Notes: generated from the letters alone by a model not told the origin. Positions 34,701-43,942 are shown, counted from the stretch's first letter. The stretch: 64,000 nt of DNA from JBFFZF01 sp050732695 (GCA_050732695.1 JBOHRL010000065.1:1-64000), one strand, 5' to 3'. Numbers and translations: made by a program.

Positions 34701-34843
34701 GAGGAGCGCACTTGCGCCAGCGAAAGGGCACGGGCAGTTTCGCTCTTCGCGCGGGCCAACGGATGGAATGACCCGCGCGTTGCCCTGTATGGCACGCCGC
34801 TCCTGTCGGGCCCTCGTGGTTCTTGACGATTCGGGAGGATTTC
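34701..34843. other. Intergenic region upstream of the choice-of-anchor protein gene
   Basis: Together with the remnant at 34433-34700 this fills the 407-bp gap between two divergent genes. It ends with a strong ribosome site (CGGGAGGATTTC) for the gene at 34844. A minus-strand frame crosses it but has no start or recognisable product. I see no clear promoter boxes or RNA motif. Confidence 0.5.
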
Positions 34844-37288
34844 ATGCAATCGTGCCACCGACGTTCGGTGATTGGACTGTTGCTGGCGCTCGCGCCGGCC
34901 ACCGCCAGTGCGCAGAGCTACGCCGGCGCGGCGGCCCCGGCCATGGGCGCGTTCGGCGCCGCTGTCCTCGTGCTCGAGGACCAGATCCTCGTAGGCGAAC
35001 CCGGGAATACGCTGCGGCCCGGCATCGTCTACGTCTATCGCAAGAGCGGCAACACCTGGATGGAGGCCGGACAGATCCAGGCTTCCGATGGCGAACGCGC
35101 GGACGGTTTTGGTGCCGCGATGGCCACGGACGGCCGTACGCTCGCCGTAGCCGCCTCGAATCGCGACGACCGTGGCGGCGCGATCTACTTCCTCGAACGA
35201 TCCGCCAACGGATGGCGCGAAACCGGACACATCGTGCACTCGGCCGCCGATGACGCTTTCGGTGCCGCGCTCGCGATTTCCGGCAATGCACTCTTTGTCG
35301 GCGCACCGCGGGCCGACAGTGCACGCGGCACTGTCGTCGTCTATCACCGCGGTCCGGGCGGCTGGGTCGAGTCCGCTCGCCTGACGCTGCCGTCTCGAAC
35401 ACCCGAGGATCTCTTCGGCGCTTCGCTCGCGACCGATGGCCAGCGCCTGTTCGTCGGAGCGCCCGGTCACGCACAGCGGGCCGGTACCGTTGTCGTGTTC
35501 GCCGAACAGGATCGCACCTGGACCGAGCAGTCCCGCCTGACCCTCGACGAGCCGCAGTCCGATGCACGATTCGGCGCTGCAATCGATGTCGCCAACAACG
35601 TCGCGATCGTGGCGGCGCCAACCATCGGCGCCGGCGCGGGTGCGGTTTTCGCATTTCGTGAGAGCCGCGGCGCATGGGCGCAGAGCGGCCGGATCGACTC
35701 GCCCGACGGACCGCCCGCCAGTGGCCGGCGAGGCGGTGGCGGTGGCGGTGGCGGCCGGCGAGGCGGCAGCGGCGGATTCGGCGTCGATATCGCGTTCGAT
35801 GGTTCGCGCGCATGGATCGGCTCGCCCATCTCCGGACAGGCTGGCGCCGCATTCGTTGTGGATGTGAGCGCGGATCCATGGACGCCCGAGCGTGTCGCCC
35901 GCGCCGAAGGCGAGCCGCGCGACCGCTTTGGCCAGGTCCTCGCCGCACGCGGCGATGTCGCCGCCATCGCGCTCCTCGGCGATGACAACGGCGCGGGTAC
36001 GGTCGCGATCTTCGAGCGAGCCAGTGCCGGCGGCTGGACCGAGCACGCGTTCGTCGAATCGCCGCCCGAGGCGCTGCCTGCGGTCGACGGCGATTCCGTG
36101 CCTTGCGCCAACGCACGGGCAGCTCACTTCGATTGCGGTGATGTCAACCTGCTCGCGTTCATGCCGGTCAAGGACATCGGCGGTGATCGCGGCATCGGAC
36201 TGAATGACATCTGGGGCTGGACCGATCCGCAGACGAACAAGGAATATGCGATCGTGGGACGGACCGACGGCACATCCTTCGTCGATGTCACCGATCCCGT
36301 AAACCCAGTTTATATCGGCAACCTGCCGAAGACGGAAGGCTCACCGGTCGCTACGTGGCGCGACATGAAGGTGTACAAGGACCACGTCTTCGTCGTCGCC
36401 GACGCCTCGGGCGCCCATGGCGTGCAGGTCCTCGATCTCGCCCGGCTGCGCGAGTTCAACGGCCAACCCATCACCTTCACGACCGACGCGCACTATACCA
36501 ACATCAACAGCGCGCATAACATCGTGATCAACGAAGCATCCGGATTCGCGTACGCCGTCGGCAGCAGCGCGGGTGGCGAAACCTGCGGCGGCGGACTCCA
36601 CATGATCGACATCCGCGAACCGAAGAACCCGAAGTTCGCCGGCTGCTTCGCGGATCCGCAGACCGGCCGCGCCAGTACCGGTTACTCCCATGACGCCATG
36701 TGCATCATGTACAACGGCCCCGACGATGAACACCGCGGCAAGGAGATCTGCTTCGGTTCGAATGAGACGGCACTCTCCATCGCCGACGTCTCCGATAAGG
36801 CAAGTCCGGTCGCGCTGTCCCGCGCGTCCTACCCCGACGTCGCCTACTCGCACCAGGGCTGGATCTCCGAAGACCAGCGCTACTTCTTCCTCGACGATGA
36901 GCTGGACGAGATCCGCAGTCATGATGACGGCGCCACACCCATGCCCGGAACACGTACGCTCATCTGGGACGTCTCCGACCTCGATGATCCCCAACTCATC
37001 AACCAGTTCTTCGGCGCGACCGAGGCCAGCGACCACAATCTGTACATCAAGGATAACCTGATGTACCAGTCCAACTATCAGGCAGGACTTCGCGTCGTCG
37101 ACGTCTCCGATCCCATGAAGCCCGTCGAAGTCGGCTTCTTCGACACCGTGCCTTACGGCACCAACACACCCGGGTTCGGTGGCTCCTGGAGCAACTACCC
37201 GTTCTTCAAGAGCGGGATCGTCATCGTGACGAGCGGCCGCGAAGGCCTGTTCATCGTGCGGAAACGCGATCGTGCGCCGATCTCCTGA
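34844..37288 (+). CDS. Large exported protein: FG-GAP propeller plus choice-of-anchor-B (LVIVD) propeller
   Basis: 814 residues. Signal peptide ends ATASAQ (residue ~24). The first half (about 30-410) is built of repeats such as FGAAVLVLEDQILVGEP, FGAALAISGNALFVGAP and FGASLATDGQRLFVGAP, the FG-GAP beta-propeller type. A glycine-rich insert (RRGGGGGGGGRRGG) interrupts it near residue 295. The second half (about 430-805) is the choice-of-anchor-B domain: DIWGWTDPQTNKEYAIVG, FVDVTDPVNPVYIGNLP, HNIVINEASGFAYAVG, DHNLYIKDNLMYQSNYQAGLR in pieces, RVVDVSDP. It should be secreted or surface-attached. No enzymatic residues are evident. The next gene encodes another FG-GAP protein. Confidence 0.85.
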   Translation: MQSCHRRSVIGLLLALAPATASAQSYAGAAAPAMGAFGAAVLVLEDQILVGEPGNTLRPGIVYVYRKSGNTWMEAGQIQASDGERADGFGAAMATDGRTLAVAASNRDDRGGAIYFLERSANGWRETGHIVHSAADDAFGAALAISGNALFVGAPRADSARGTVVVYHRGPGGWVESARLTLPSRTPEDLFGASLATDGQRLFVGAPGHAQRAGTVVVFAEQDRTWTEQSRLTLDEPQSDARFGAAIDVANNVAIVAAPTIGAGAGAVFAFRESRGAWAQSGRIDSPDGPPASGRRGGGGGGGGRRGGSGGFGVDIAFDGSRAWIGSPISGQAGAAFVVDVSADPWTPERVARAEGEPRDRFGQVLAARGDVAAIALLGDDNGAGTVAIFERASAGGWTEHAFVESPPEALPAVDGDSVPCANARAAHFDCGDVNLLAFMPVKDIGGDRGIGLNDIWGWTDPQTNKEYAIVGRTDGTSFVDVTDPVNPVYIGNLPKTEGSPVATWRDMKVYKDHVFVVADASGAHGVQVLDLARLREFNGQPITFTTDAHYTNINSAHNIVINEASGFAYAVGSSAGGETCGGGLHMIDIREPKNPKFAGCFADPQTGRASTGYSHDAMCIMYNGPDDEHRGKEICFGSNETALSIADVSDKASPVALSRASYPDVAYSHQGWISEDQRYFFLDDELDEIRSHDDGATPMPGTRTLIWDVSDLDDPQLINQFFGATEASDHNLYIKDNLMYQSNYQAGLRVVDVSDPMKPVEVGFFDTVPYGTNTPGFGGSWSNYPFFKSGIVIVTSGREGLFIVRKRDRAPIS

Positions 37289-37364
37289 TCGCGCTCCGCA
37301 GCGACGCACGCACTCCACTCTGCGCGCCGTCCGGCAATTCCTCTCGCCGGGCGGCGCGCCCCGC

Positions 37365-39338
37365 ATGGCGAGCGATTCTCCCCTGCCACTCGCGTGCGGC
37401 CGAACGTTCCGCTTGTCGGGCGCGTTCCTCCTTCTGCTCGCGTGCGGCCGAACATTCCGCTTGCCGGGCGCGTTCCTCCTTGTGCTCGCGTGCGGCCGAA
37501 CGTTCCGCTTGCCGGGCGCGTTCCTCCTTCTGCTCGCGTGCGCCGGTGGTATGGCCGGCCCGAACGCGCCCGCGGTGAGCACCCGCACCGCGGATCTCAC
37601 GACCTTCGTCCGCGTGATCAATCCGTTTCCCGTCCTCGACGCCGCAGGCACCGAGTACGTCCACCCGTTCCTTGGCGGCCTCGATGTGCCGCGGCCGCAG
37701 TTCATTGACATCGATGCCGATCGCGATCTCGACCTCTTCGTTCAGGAACGCACCGACCACGTGGCCTTCTTCGAGAACACCGGCACTGCACAGGAACCGG
37801 TGTTCATCTGGCGCACGGATCGCTATCAGGATCTGTCGCTCGGCGAGTGGAATCGCTTTCATGATTTCGACGGCGATGGCGACCTCGATCTGCTCGCCGA
37901 AGAGAAGTACAGCTATGTGCAGTATTTCCGGAACGAGGGCAACGCACGCGATGCGCGCTTCGTGCTTGCCGAAGACTCCGTCAAGGAAGCAACAGGTAAA
38001 CCGCTGTTCTCGGACCGACAGAATATCCCCGCGCTGGCCGACATCGATTGCGATAGCGTCCTCGACCTCTTCCTCGGCCGTGTGGATGGCACGGTTACGC
38101 TCTACACGCAGATGTCGAGCGACAGCGTGCCTGCGTTCTCATTCGTGCAGGACCGGTGGGAAGGCATCGAGATCGTTGCGCAGTTCGGCAGCCGGCACGG
38201 CGCGAACAGCATGGCGTTCGGTGATGTCGATTCGGACGGCGATCTCGACCTGCTGTGGGGCGATTTCTTCGAGGCGGGCGTCCTACTGATCGAGAACGGC
38301 GGCGCGTGCGAGACTCCCTACCTGCGCACCGAGCCGGTCCCTCTGCCCGGCGCCGACTCTCTCTCGACCAGCGGATACAACGCCCCATACCTCGCCGATA
38401 TCGATGCCGATCAGGACCTCGACCTGTTCATTGGCGTGCTCGGCGGCGCCTTCAATCCGACCAGGACCGCATCGGAGAACTTCTGGTTCTACGAGCGCAC
38501 GGCCGTCGGCTGGCGGTTGCAGACGCGCCGTTATCTCTCGATGGTCGACGTCGGAAACGAGAGCACGCCCGCACTCGGTGATCTCGATGGCGACGGCGAT
38601 CTCGATATGCTGCTCGCGAACAAGATCGACCCCACCGGCCTCCGATCGGCGCGTCTCTATGTGTTCGAGAACCGTGGCACGACCACGCAGCCATCGTTCA
38701 CGCTGGCCGACACCATCGACCTGAGTGAAGCCTACCACTACGCGCCGGAGTTGGCCGATCTCGATGGCGATGACGACCTCGACCTCCTGCTCGGCACATG
38801 GAACGATGGAGTGCACGTGTTCCGCAACACCGGAACTGCTCAGGCATTCCGTTTTGAGCAGGACACCACGGCAACCGTGCGCATCCCTCGCGGCAGCAAC
38901 ACCACACCGGCACTCGCCGACCTCGATGGCGATGGCGACTTCGATCTTCTGATCGGCGAGGCCGTCGGCTCGCTCAACCTGTTCCGCAATACGGGTACTC
39001 CCGCTGCACCGCGCTTCGAGCTGGAAGCCGAGGACTGGCAGGGCATCGACATTGGAAGACGCGCGTTTCCTTCCTTTGTCGATCTCGATGCCGATGGTGA
39101 CGCCGATCTCGTGATCGGTCGCGAACAGGCAGGCGCCGTCGTCTATCGGAACACAGGCACACGCGATACTCCCGTGTTCACGCTCGACGAAGCGGCTTCC
39201 CTGCCCGATCTGCCGCCTCTCGCGACACCCCGATTCGCCGATGTCGACGGCGATGGCGATCTCGATCTGATCAGCGGGACGTCCAGCGGTGGCCTGGTCT
39301 TCTGGCGTAACGGAGAACCTGCATCCGGCGAGCGATGA
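37365..39338 (+). CDS. FG-GAP/VCBS-repeat lipoprotein with a triplicated signal peptide
   Basis: 657 residues from ATG 37365; an in-frame GTG at 37272 would overlap the previous gene. The N-terminus is MASDSPLP followed by three near-identical 16-residue units (LACGRTFRLPGAFLLL type) and LACAGG, whose cysteine is the probable lipidation site. The mature protein is a series of VCBS/FG-GAP blades with calcium-type DxDxDxD loops: DIDADRDLDLF, DFDGDGDLDLL, DVDSDGDLDLLWGDF, DLDGDGDLDMLLANK, DLDGDDDLDLLLGTW, DVDGDGDLDLISG. It is likely a surface-anchored adhesin or binding protein. The gene is probably co-transcribed with the one 76 bp upstream. Confidence 0.85.
   Translation: MASDSPLPLACGRTFRLSGAFLLLLACGRTFRLPGAFLLVLACGRTFRLPGAFLLLLACAGGMAGPNAPAVSTRTADLTTFVRVINPFPVLDAAGTEYVHPFLGGLDVPRPQFIDIDADRDLDLFVQERTDHVAFFENTGTAQEPVFIWRTDRYQDLSLGEWNRFHDFDGDGDLDLLAEEKYSYVQYFRNEGNARDARFVLAEDSVKEATGKPLFSDRQNIPALADIDCDSVLDLFLGRVDGTVTLYTQMSSDSVPAFSFVQDRWEGIEIVAQFGSRHGANSMAFGDVDSDGDLDLLWGDFFEAGVLLIENGGACETPYLRTEPVPLPGADSLSTSGYNAPYLADIDADQDLDLFIGVLGGAFNPTRTASENFWFYERTAVGWRLQTRRYLSMVDVGNESTPALGDLDGDGDLDMLLANKIDPTGLRSARLYVFENRGTTTQPSFTLADTIDLSEAYHYAPELADLDGDDDLDLLLGTWNDGVHVFRNTGTAQAFRFEQDTTATVRIPRGSNTTPALADLDGDGDFDLLIGEAVGSLNLFRNTGTPAAPRFELEAEDWQGIDIGRRAFPSFVDLDADGDADLVIGREQAGAVVYRNTGTRDTPVFTLDEAASLPDLPPLATPRFADVDGDGDLDLISGTSSGGLVFWRNGEPASGER
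37389..37541 (+). repeat. 48-bp tandem repeat, three units plus a 9-bp partial, inside a signal peptide
   Basis: Units at 37389-37436, 37437-37484 and 37485-37532 start CTCGCGTGCGGCCGAACRTT and continue CCGCTTGYCGGGCGCGTTCC. They differ at three or four bases. A partial fourth unit (CTCGCGTGC) closes the array. Each unit is in frame and carries its own LAC box. Loss or gain of a unit keeps the reading frame and changes the hydrophobic length of the signal by 16 residues. The reverse strand would read as a lysine/glutamate-rich coiled coil, which I take to be a shadow. Confidence 0.9.
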
Positions 39339-39471
39339 GACCGAACGTTGCGCTGAGTCTTGAACGCGCCAGCCCGACCATGCGGCCCTTCGTCGGCCTG
39401 CGAGAAACGTTCCAAAGGAGCTATAGCGCCCACCTGCGGGGACTTCAGAGCTGGTAACCGGTACGAGCCCC

Positions 39472-40455
39472 TTACTCTTGCAGAGATGCCAGCGCGCGCC
39501 GAACGTGAACCGGCACCATGGCCCGCCGCCAGTCAGCATCCACGATGATGTTCGTCAGCGGATGGCACTGGGCATGGGCACGCTCGACAACGCGGTCGAT
39601 GACCTCGCCTGTGAGGCGCTGTCCCGCCGTGATTCGATCGAGCCCCGTGATCCGGCGAGGCCGTGATCCCAGCGCCGATACCACAATGTGAAGCGCGCCG
39701 ATCGTACCATCCTGGTGCCCGACCATCGCCGCTGCAACATTGAGCAACGGGAAATCAATCGCGTTGCGTTGGCGCAGCTTGCGGAAAGCAGTGCGCGTAC
39801 CCGTCTCCGGCAGAGGAACGCGGACGCGTACGAGAACTTCATCAGGCCTGCGTACGCTGTTCCAGATTCCGTCGGCAATGAACAGATCGTCGACCGCGAT
39901 CGTGCGCGTACCGCTCTCCGATGCCAGATCGACCGTCGCTCCCAACGTCATCAGCACAGGCGGCGTGTCGGCCGAGTGCGCCGCCACACACTTCTTCCCC
40001 GTCGTGGTGACGTGGCAGACGTCGCCATCCTTCTTGAGACAGAAGCCGAGTGCCTGACGCCAGAACCACGTCTGGTTGTAATAGGTGCAGCGCGTGTCGA
40101 GGCAGAGGTTGCCGCCGATTGTGCCCATGTTGCGCAGCTGCGGACCTGCGACCAGCCCCGCTGCCTCGGCAAGCGATGGCGCGTGCAGGCGAACCAGCGG
40201 ATGCCTCGATAACGTGGTCATCGACTCGGTCGCGCCGATCTCGAGCGCGCCATCCCGGACCTCGATGCCTCGCAGCGCCGCAATCCCCTTCAATCCCACC
40301 ACGTGCCCCGGCGTGAACAACCGATGCTTCATGTTCGGCACCAGGTCCGTGCCCCCCGCCATCAGCATTGCATCGCCTGCGTAATGCGCCAGAAGCCCGG
40401 TCGCCTCTTCCAGCGTGCCGGGCCGATGGTAGACGTATGGCTGAAGCCTCAACAT
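39472..40455 (-). CDS. FAD/[4Fe-4S] subunit of a 4-hydroxybenzoyl-CoA-reductase-like molybdoenzyme (HcrB type)
   Basis: 327 residues of the CoxM/xanthine-dehydrogenase FAD fold: AGGTDLVPNMK and RNMGTIGGNLCLD bind FAD. A 40-residue insertion typical of HcrB carries four cysteines, C123, C139, C147 and C156 (TRCTYYNQTW, GFCLKKDGDVCHV, GKKC). The spacing of 16, 8 and 9 equals what I recall for the extra [4Fe-4S] cluster of Thauera HcrB (122/138/146/155). That cluster lets the enzyme run as a low-potential reductase. SD AGAGAGGCG supports ATG 40455. The matching large and [2Fe-2S] subunits are 10 kb away (50408-53601), not adjacent. Confidence 0.85.
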   Translation of the reverse strand: MLRLQPYVYHRPGTLEEATGLLAHYAGDAMLMAGGTDLVPNMKHRLFTPGHVVGLKGIAALRGIEVRDGALEIGATESMTTLSRHPLVRLHAPSLAEAAGLVAGPQLRNMGTIGGNLCLDTRCTYYNQTWFWRQALGFCLKKDGDVCHVTTTGKKCVAAHSADTPPVLMTLGATVDLASESGTRTIAVDDLFIADGIWNSVRRPDEVLVRVRVPLPETGTRTAFRKLRQRNAIDFPLLNVAAAMVGHQDGTIGALHIVVSALGSRPRRITGLDRITAGQRLTGEVIDRVVERAHAQCHPLTNIIVDADWRRAMVPVHVRRALASLQE

Positions 40456-40530
40456 GGCCGCGCCTCTCTGCCCGTCAACGTCATCCCACCCGACCGCTCC
40501 ATCTCCCGCAAAGCGTGACAATCGCTCCAG

Positions 40531-41091
40531 CTACGGCATCCACTGCGTGAATTCCCGCGCGTCGTGCCGCGGTTTGGGTGATGGAATCTCGGCAGGCTCC
40601 CCAAGATGGATCGTCGCAACGATCCGCTGTCCCTCCGGAACGCCCACTGCCTCCCGAGCCAGCGGCTCGTCCATCACCGCCCCTGATTTGATGTGTACGC
40701 CCAGACCCATCGCCGCCGCAGCCAGACTCAGGTTCTGGATCGCCATCATCGTCGACGCGTAATCCTCTTCCCGGATCTCGGGATTCTCATCCACGAGCAT
40801 TGCCACCGCGATCATGGCCGGAAGACCGGCATGCTCGCGCGCGACCTTCTCTACCACCGCAGCGCCCGCCGCCCCGTCCTCGATCTTCTTCGCCTTCCTC
40901 TGGCCCAGCACGGTACCGTACGCCTGCCGCGACTCCGCCCCCAACACGTAGAACCGCCAAGGCTCCGTCATTCGATGATTCGGGGCCTGCACCGCAGCAT
41001 CGAGAAGCTGCTCGATCTCCGCCCGATCGACCCGCCGGTCCGTGAATCGCTTGATCGATCGTCGCGCCGCAATCGCCGTAGCTACATCCAT
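40531..41091 (-). CDS. Nitroreductase-family flavoprotein
   Basis: 186 residues, FMN-binding fold of small nitroreductases (YdjA-like). Conserved boxes: AIAARRSIKRFTDR at the N-terminus (FMN phosphate), LLDAAVQAPNHRMTEPWRF, and GLGVHIKSGAVMDEPLAREA with a final LGEPAEIP. The NHRMTEPW variant is typical of the YdjA subgroup. Substrate unknown; reductions of nitro groups, quinones or enones with NAD(P)H are known in the family. It starts 75 bp before the HcrB gene on the same strand and may be co-transcribed with it. Confidence 0.88.
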   Translation of the reverse strand: MDVATAIAARRSIKRFTDRRVDRAEIEQLLDAAVQAPNHRMTEPWRFYVLGAESRQAYGTVLGQRKAKKIEDGAAGAAVVEKVAREHAGLPAMIAVAMLVDENPEIREEDYASTMMAIQNLSLAAAAMGLGVHIKSGAVMDEPLAREAVGVPEGQRIVATIHLGEPAEIPSPKPRHDAREFTQWMP

Positions 41092-41383
41092 GCCGGAAGA
41101 TAAGCGGACCGGGAACCATTCTCCAAACGAGGCTCGAACTCCCATGCAACTCGAAGCAGCGGGCTATTGCGTCGGCGCGATCTCGAATGGCCAGCCCTCC
41201 TGAGCCGGCTGTAACCGGTTGCACCCGTGGCATCGGCATAGGCGGATGGGCAAGGTTTGGGTAATGGTTCCCGGTCCCGGCGATGCAACCACGGCGGGTT
41301 GGGCGGTGACCAAACTCGTAGGAGGCCGCGTTCCGCTGCGTGACCGGCGGGGGCGCGGCGCGGGTTCGCCCATGGAGGCCGCC

Positions 41384-42772
41384 ATGACGTTCGCGCTCGG
41401 GATTGCGCTGTTACAGGGCTTCACGTTCGGGAGTTCGTCGCAGGACCGGGACACTTTGCAGGCGGCGCCGGACGCGGTGCTGGCATCGCCGGCGGCGGGG
41501 CTCGCAGACGGCTGGACGTGGGCGGAGGCGACGGTGCGGGAAGGCGCGGGCGGCCCGTACTGGATCGGCTGGTCGGTCGGGGGCGACACGACGGGTGCGA
41601 CATGGAACTATCATGACCGCCACATCCCGCTCGACGGCGGTCTGCGCAGCTCGACTTCACAGATGCACGTGACCGGCTTTTCCGGGACCATGTCGTTCTC
41701 CGGCGTGAAGCCGAACAGCGTGGTTGGTTCCACGGATGCGCATGAGCTGGTAATTCTACTGCGTTATGAACCGGACGGGACGCGATCAACGCTCACGCGC
41801 ATGCATGTTGGTAATGCTGCATTACCGCTCCGGTTCGGCCGGGGCAGGTTGTTCTGGCTGGGTCGGGTGAGCGATGCGGCGAGCGTGGACCGTTTGCGGG
41901 TGCTGTCTGCGTCCGATGCCGTGTTCCGGCGAGATGTGGTGGCTGCCGTGGGGATGCACCGGAGTGCCGAAGCTGCGGTTCCGGTTCTGGCCGCGTGGCT
42001 GGAGAGTGGCGACACGGTGACGATCCGTCGCGCAGCCGCGTCCTGGCTCGGACGTCAAGCGGACGCAGTGGGAGCGGAGGCGCTCGAGCGAGCGTTGCGG
42101 GCGGACAGCAGTCCGAGTGTGCGGAGTCAGGCGGCTCGCTCGCTCGCTCGTGTGGCGTCACCGGAAGTTGCTGTGGCTGCGCTTACGCAGGCCGCTCGCA
42201 ATGACGAGGACCGGGCGGTCCGGAGGAGTGCGGTGCAGGCGCTTGCCGAAGTCGCGGACGACCGGGGTGGGCGCGCGCTGGCGGACCTGATCGATGATCC
42301 GACTGCGGGAACGCCATCCTCGGTGAGAAGTGATGCGTTGTCGGTGCTCGGGCGACAGGCGAGGCCTGGCCCGACACCGCGCGAGACGGTGGATCTGCTG
42401 ATGCGGGTTTCGCGGGACGATGCGGATGCGACTGTGCGCATGCAGGCTGCACAGTCATTGATGCAGTTGCCGGATGTGGCGACGGTCTCGTTTCTGGCCG
42501 GTCTCGCCAATGATCACGAGGACGCACGCGTCCAGCAGCGCGCAATCCACGCGTTGGGTCGTGCCGAACCGCAGGCGGACGCGACAGCCGCGCTTCGCCA
42601 GATCGTATGGGATAGCCCGCTCCTCGATTCACAGCGCAGCGCTGCGCGCGCGCTTGCCGCAGTCGGCTCCGACGAAGCCCGCCGGCTGCTCGGCGAGATT
42701 GCCGAACGTCATCCCAATGCCGACGTCCGGCGCAGCGCTCTTCAGGCCATAGTAGTCCTGGAAACGCGCTAG
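41384..42772 (+). CDS. Exported HEAT-repeat protein
   Basis: 462 residues. ATG 41384 has GGAGG five bases upstream and opens a signal peptide (MTFALGIALLQGFTFG); an ATG four codons earlier overlaps that site. Residues ~35-190 form a beta-rich domain (TWAEATVREGAGGPYWIGW, RHIPLDGG). Residues ~190-460 are about eight HEAT-like helical pairs, for example VPVLAAWLESGDTVTIRRAA and PEVAVAALTQAARNDEDRAV, and end DVRRSALQAIVVLETR. Such solenoids bind other proteins. The 292-bp region before it holds no other gene that I can support. Function unknown. Confidence 0.8.
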   Translation: MTFALGIALLQGFTFGSSSQDRDTLQAAPDAVLASPAAGLADGWTWAEATVREGAGGPYWIGWSVGGDTTGATWNYHDRHIPLDGGLRSSTSQMHVTGFSGTMSFSGVKPNSVVGSTDAHELVILLRYEPDGTRSTLTRMHVGNAALPLRFGRGRLFWLGRVSDAASVDRLRVLSASDAVFRRDVVAAVGMHRSAEAAVPVLAAWLESGDTVTIRRAAASWLGRQADAVGAEALERALRADSSPSVRSQAARSLARVASPEVAVAALTQAARNDEDRAVRRSAVQALAEVADDRGGRALADLIDDPTAGTPSSVRSDALSVLGRQARPGPTPRETVDLLMRVSRDDADATVRMQAAQSLMQLPDVATVSFLAGLANDHEDARVQQRAIHALGRAEPQADATAALRQIVWDSPLLDSQRSAARALAAVGSDEARRLLGEIAERHPNADVRRSALQAIVVLETR

Positions 42773-42801
42773 CATTCGCGACCAGCTTCGCCTGCACACC
42801 G

Positions 42802-43542
42802 TCAATTCATTCGCTGGTCCATCGCGCGCACGGCGTCGAACAACTGGTCAAAGGCATCGACCACGAAGAGCACATCCTGGAAGTGGTCGATCTCAAATGC
42901 CTGGCTGATCACCGCATCGAGCGAGAATGGACGGCGGTCGCACTTCGGGCCGAGCGCATTCGCCGCATCGCCATGCGACGAGATCAAGCCGCTGCCGTAC
43001 ACCTTGACATCACCTGCCTCACGAATCAGACCGAATTCGACCGTGAACCAGAACAAGCGCGCCATCTGCGCCGTTTCTTCGTCCGTGCGTGCGCGCACCG
43101 CCACGGCGCCGAAGCGCTGCAAGAAATCGGCGAACACGGCATCGGCATGGAGCGGCACATGGCCGAACACGTCGTGAAAGATGTCGGGTTCCGGCAGGTA
43201 GTCGAGTTGCTCGCGGGACCGAACGATGACGGTCGTCGGGAATCGCCGCTCCGACAGACAACGGAAGAAGTCGTGCGCCGGAATGAAGCCCTTCACAGGC
43301 ACGGCGTTCCAGCCGGTGCGCGGGCCAAGCCGGCCATTGACATCGTCGAGGTCGGGCACGCGGTCCCGGCGTAACGCGATGGCATCCGCCCCTTCGAGGA
43401 ACAGGCGGCTGCCGTTATGGCGCAGCTGGTTCATGCGGCGCTCGTAGAGGATTCCCCATACGGCGTGATTCTCCTCCGTGTACGCCGGCCAGGCCTGCGT
43501 AGTCAGGAAATCGCTGTCGGATATTGCGGCGGTCGTATCCAC
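42802..43542 (-). CDS. phhA: Phenylalanine 4-monooxygenase
   Basis: 246 residues, the single-domain bacterial aromatic amino acid hydroxylase that makes tyrosine from phenylalanine with tetrahydropterin and O2. The iron ligands are H123 and H128 in IFHDVFGHVPL and E169 in FWFTVEFGL, with the usual 5 and 41 spacing. TGWNAVPVKGFIPAHDFF and RSREQLDYLPEPD are also diagnostic. GTG 43542 was chosen because AGGAGGCAAGA precedes it at ideal distance; upstream ATGs lie in the hairpin region. A terminator-like hairpin stands directly before the ribosome site. Confidence 0.94.
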   Translation of the reverse strand: MDTTAAISDSDFLTTQAWPAYTEENHAVWGILYERRMNQLRHNGSRLFLEGADAIALRRDRVPDLDDVNGRLGPRTGWNAVPVKGFIPAHDFFRCLSERRFPTTVIVRSREQLDYLPEPDIFHDVFGHVPLHADAVFADFLQRFGAVAVRARTDEETAQMARLFWFTVEFGLIREAGDVKVYGSGLISSHGDAANALGPKCDRRPFSLDAVISQAFEIDHFQDVLFVVDAFDQLFDAVRAMDQRMN

Positions 43543-43561
43543 TCTTGCCTCCTGATCGGGG

Positions 43562-43601
43562 ATGAAAACAGAAACGGCCCGTGGGATCGATCCACGGGCC
43601 G
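43562..43601 (-). terminator. GC-rich hairpin with T-rich tail just before phhA
   Basis: On the minus strand CGGCCCGTGGA and TCCCACGGGCCG pair around a 4-6 base loop (43575-43601), followed by TTTCTGTTTTCAT (43562-43574). The phhA ribosome site begins about 7 bases further on. It is either the terminator of the methyltransferase transcript that ends at 43909, or an attenuator in the phhA leader. A tiny frame (MRTRT) lies upstream at about 43634-43651, without proof of translation. Confidence 0.55.
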
Positions 43602-43907
43602 CCACTGCGGTCTGTCCGGATGCCGTGCGTTACGTACGCGTACGCATCCTCGCACCGCGGCCCGCGGGTCGGGTCGCGCAATAGGAATATCGCCGGATCG
43701 CGTACGTCGGCACGGCCGTCATGGCGCCACCATAGCATCTCATCCGGTTCGCGTCAATTCCCGTCCTGCCCCGGCAGAAGCGCCTGGTTGTGGCGGTGGG
43801 CATGCCGGGCCGGCCGTCGGGAAGCCGCATGGCGGTCACGGGACGGTTGATGGGCCGGTGGGAATGGTGCCAGGGCCGAGTACGCCCGCATGGTCCAGGC
43901 CGTCCGG
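43602..43907. other. Intergenic region between methyltransferase and phhA
   Basis: About 300 bp containing the upstream member of the 35-bp direct repeat (43835-43869) and the probable phhA leader. Open frames cross it on both strands without a convincing start or product. Apart from the repeat and the hairpin next to phhA I see nothing in it. Confidence 0.5.
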
Positions 43908-43942
43908 GTCACGGGACGGTCGATGGGCCGGTGGGAATGGTG
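43835..43942. repeat. 35-bp direct repeat duplicating the 3' end of the methyltransferase gene
   Basis: Copies at 43835-43869 and 43908-43942 differ at one base (TTGATGG versus TCGATGG) and are offset by 73 bp. The second copy contains the last 11 codons and TGA stop (43909-43911) of the minus-strand methyltransferase gene; the first lies just past the gene end. The two copies end at the same base beyond the stop. Confidence 0.9.

Noticed and set aside
35707..35790. Glycine-codon run in the choice-of-anchor protein as a possible satellite or CRISPR-like repeat
   Set aside because: It is a short GGC/GGT run coding a flexible linker; no spacer structure.
34760..36127. Minus-strand frame opposite the choice-of-anchor protein
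   Set aside because: Only its last ~110 codons, past the start of the plus-strand gene, look coding; the rest is a shadow.
37251..37862. Minus-strand frame with lysine/glutamate/arginine repeats resembling a coiled coil
   Set aside because: It is the reverse reading of the signal-peptide tandem repeat and overlaps the FG-GAP gene; no ribosome site.
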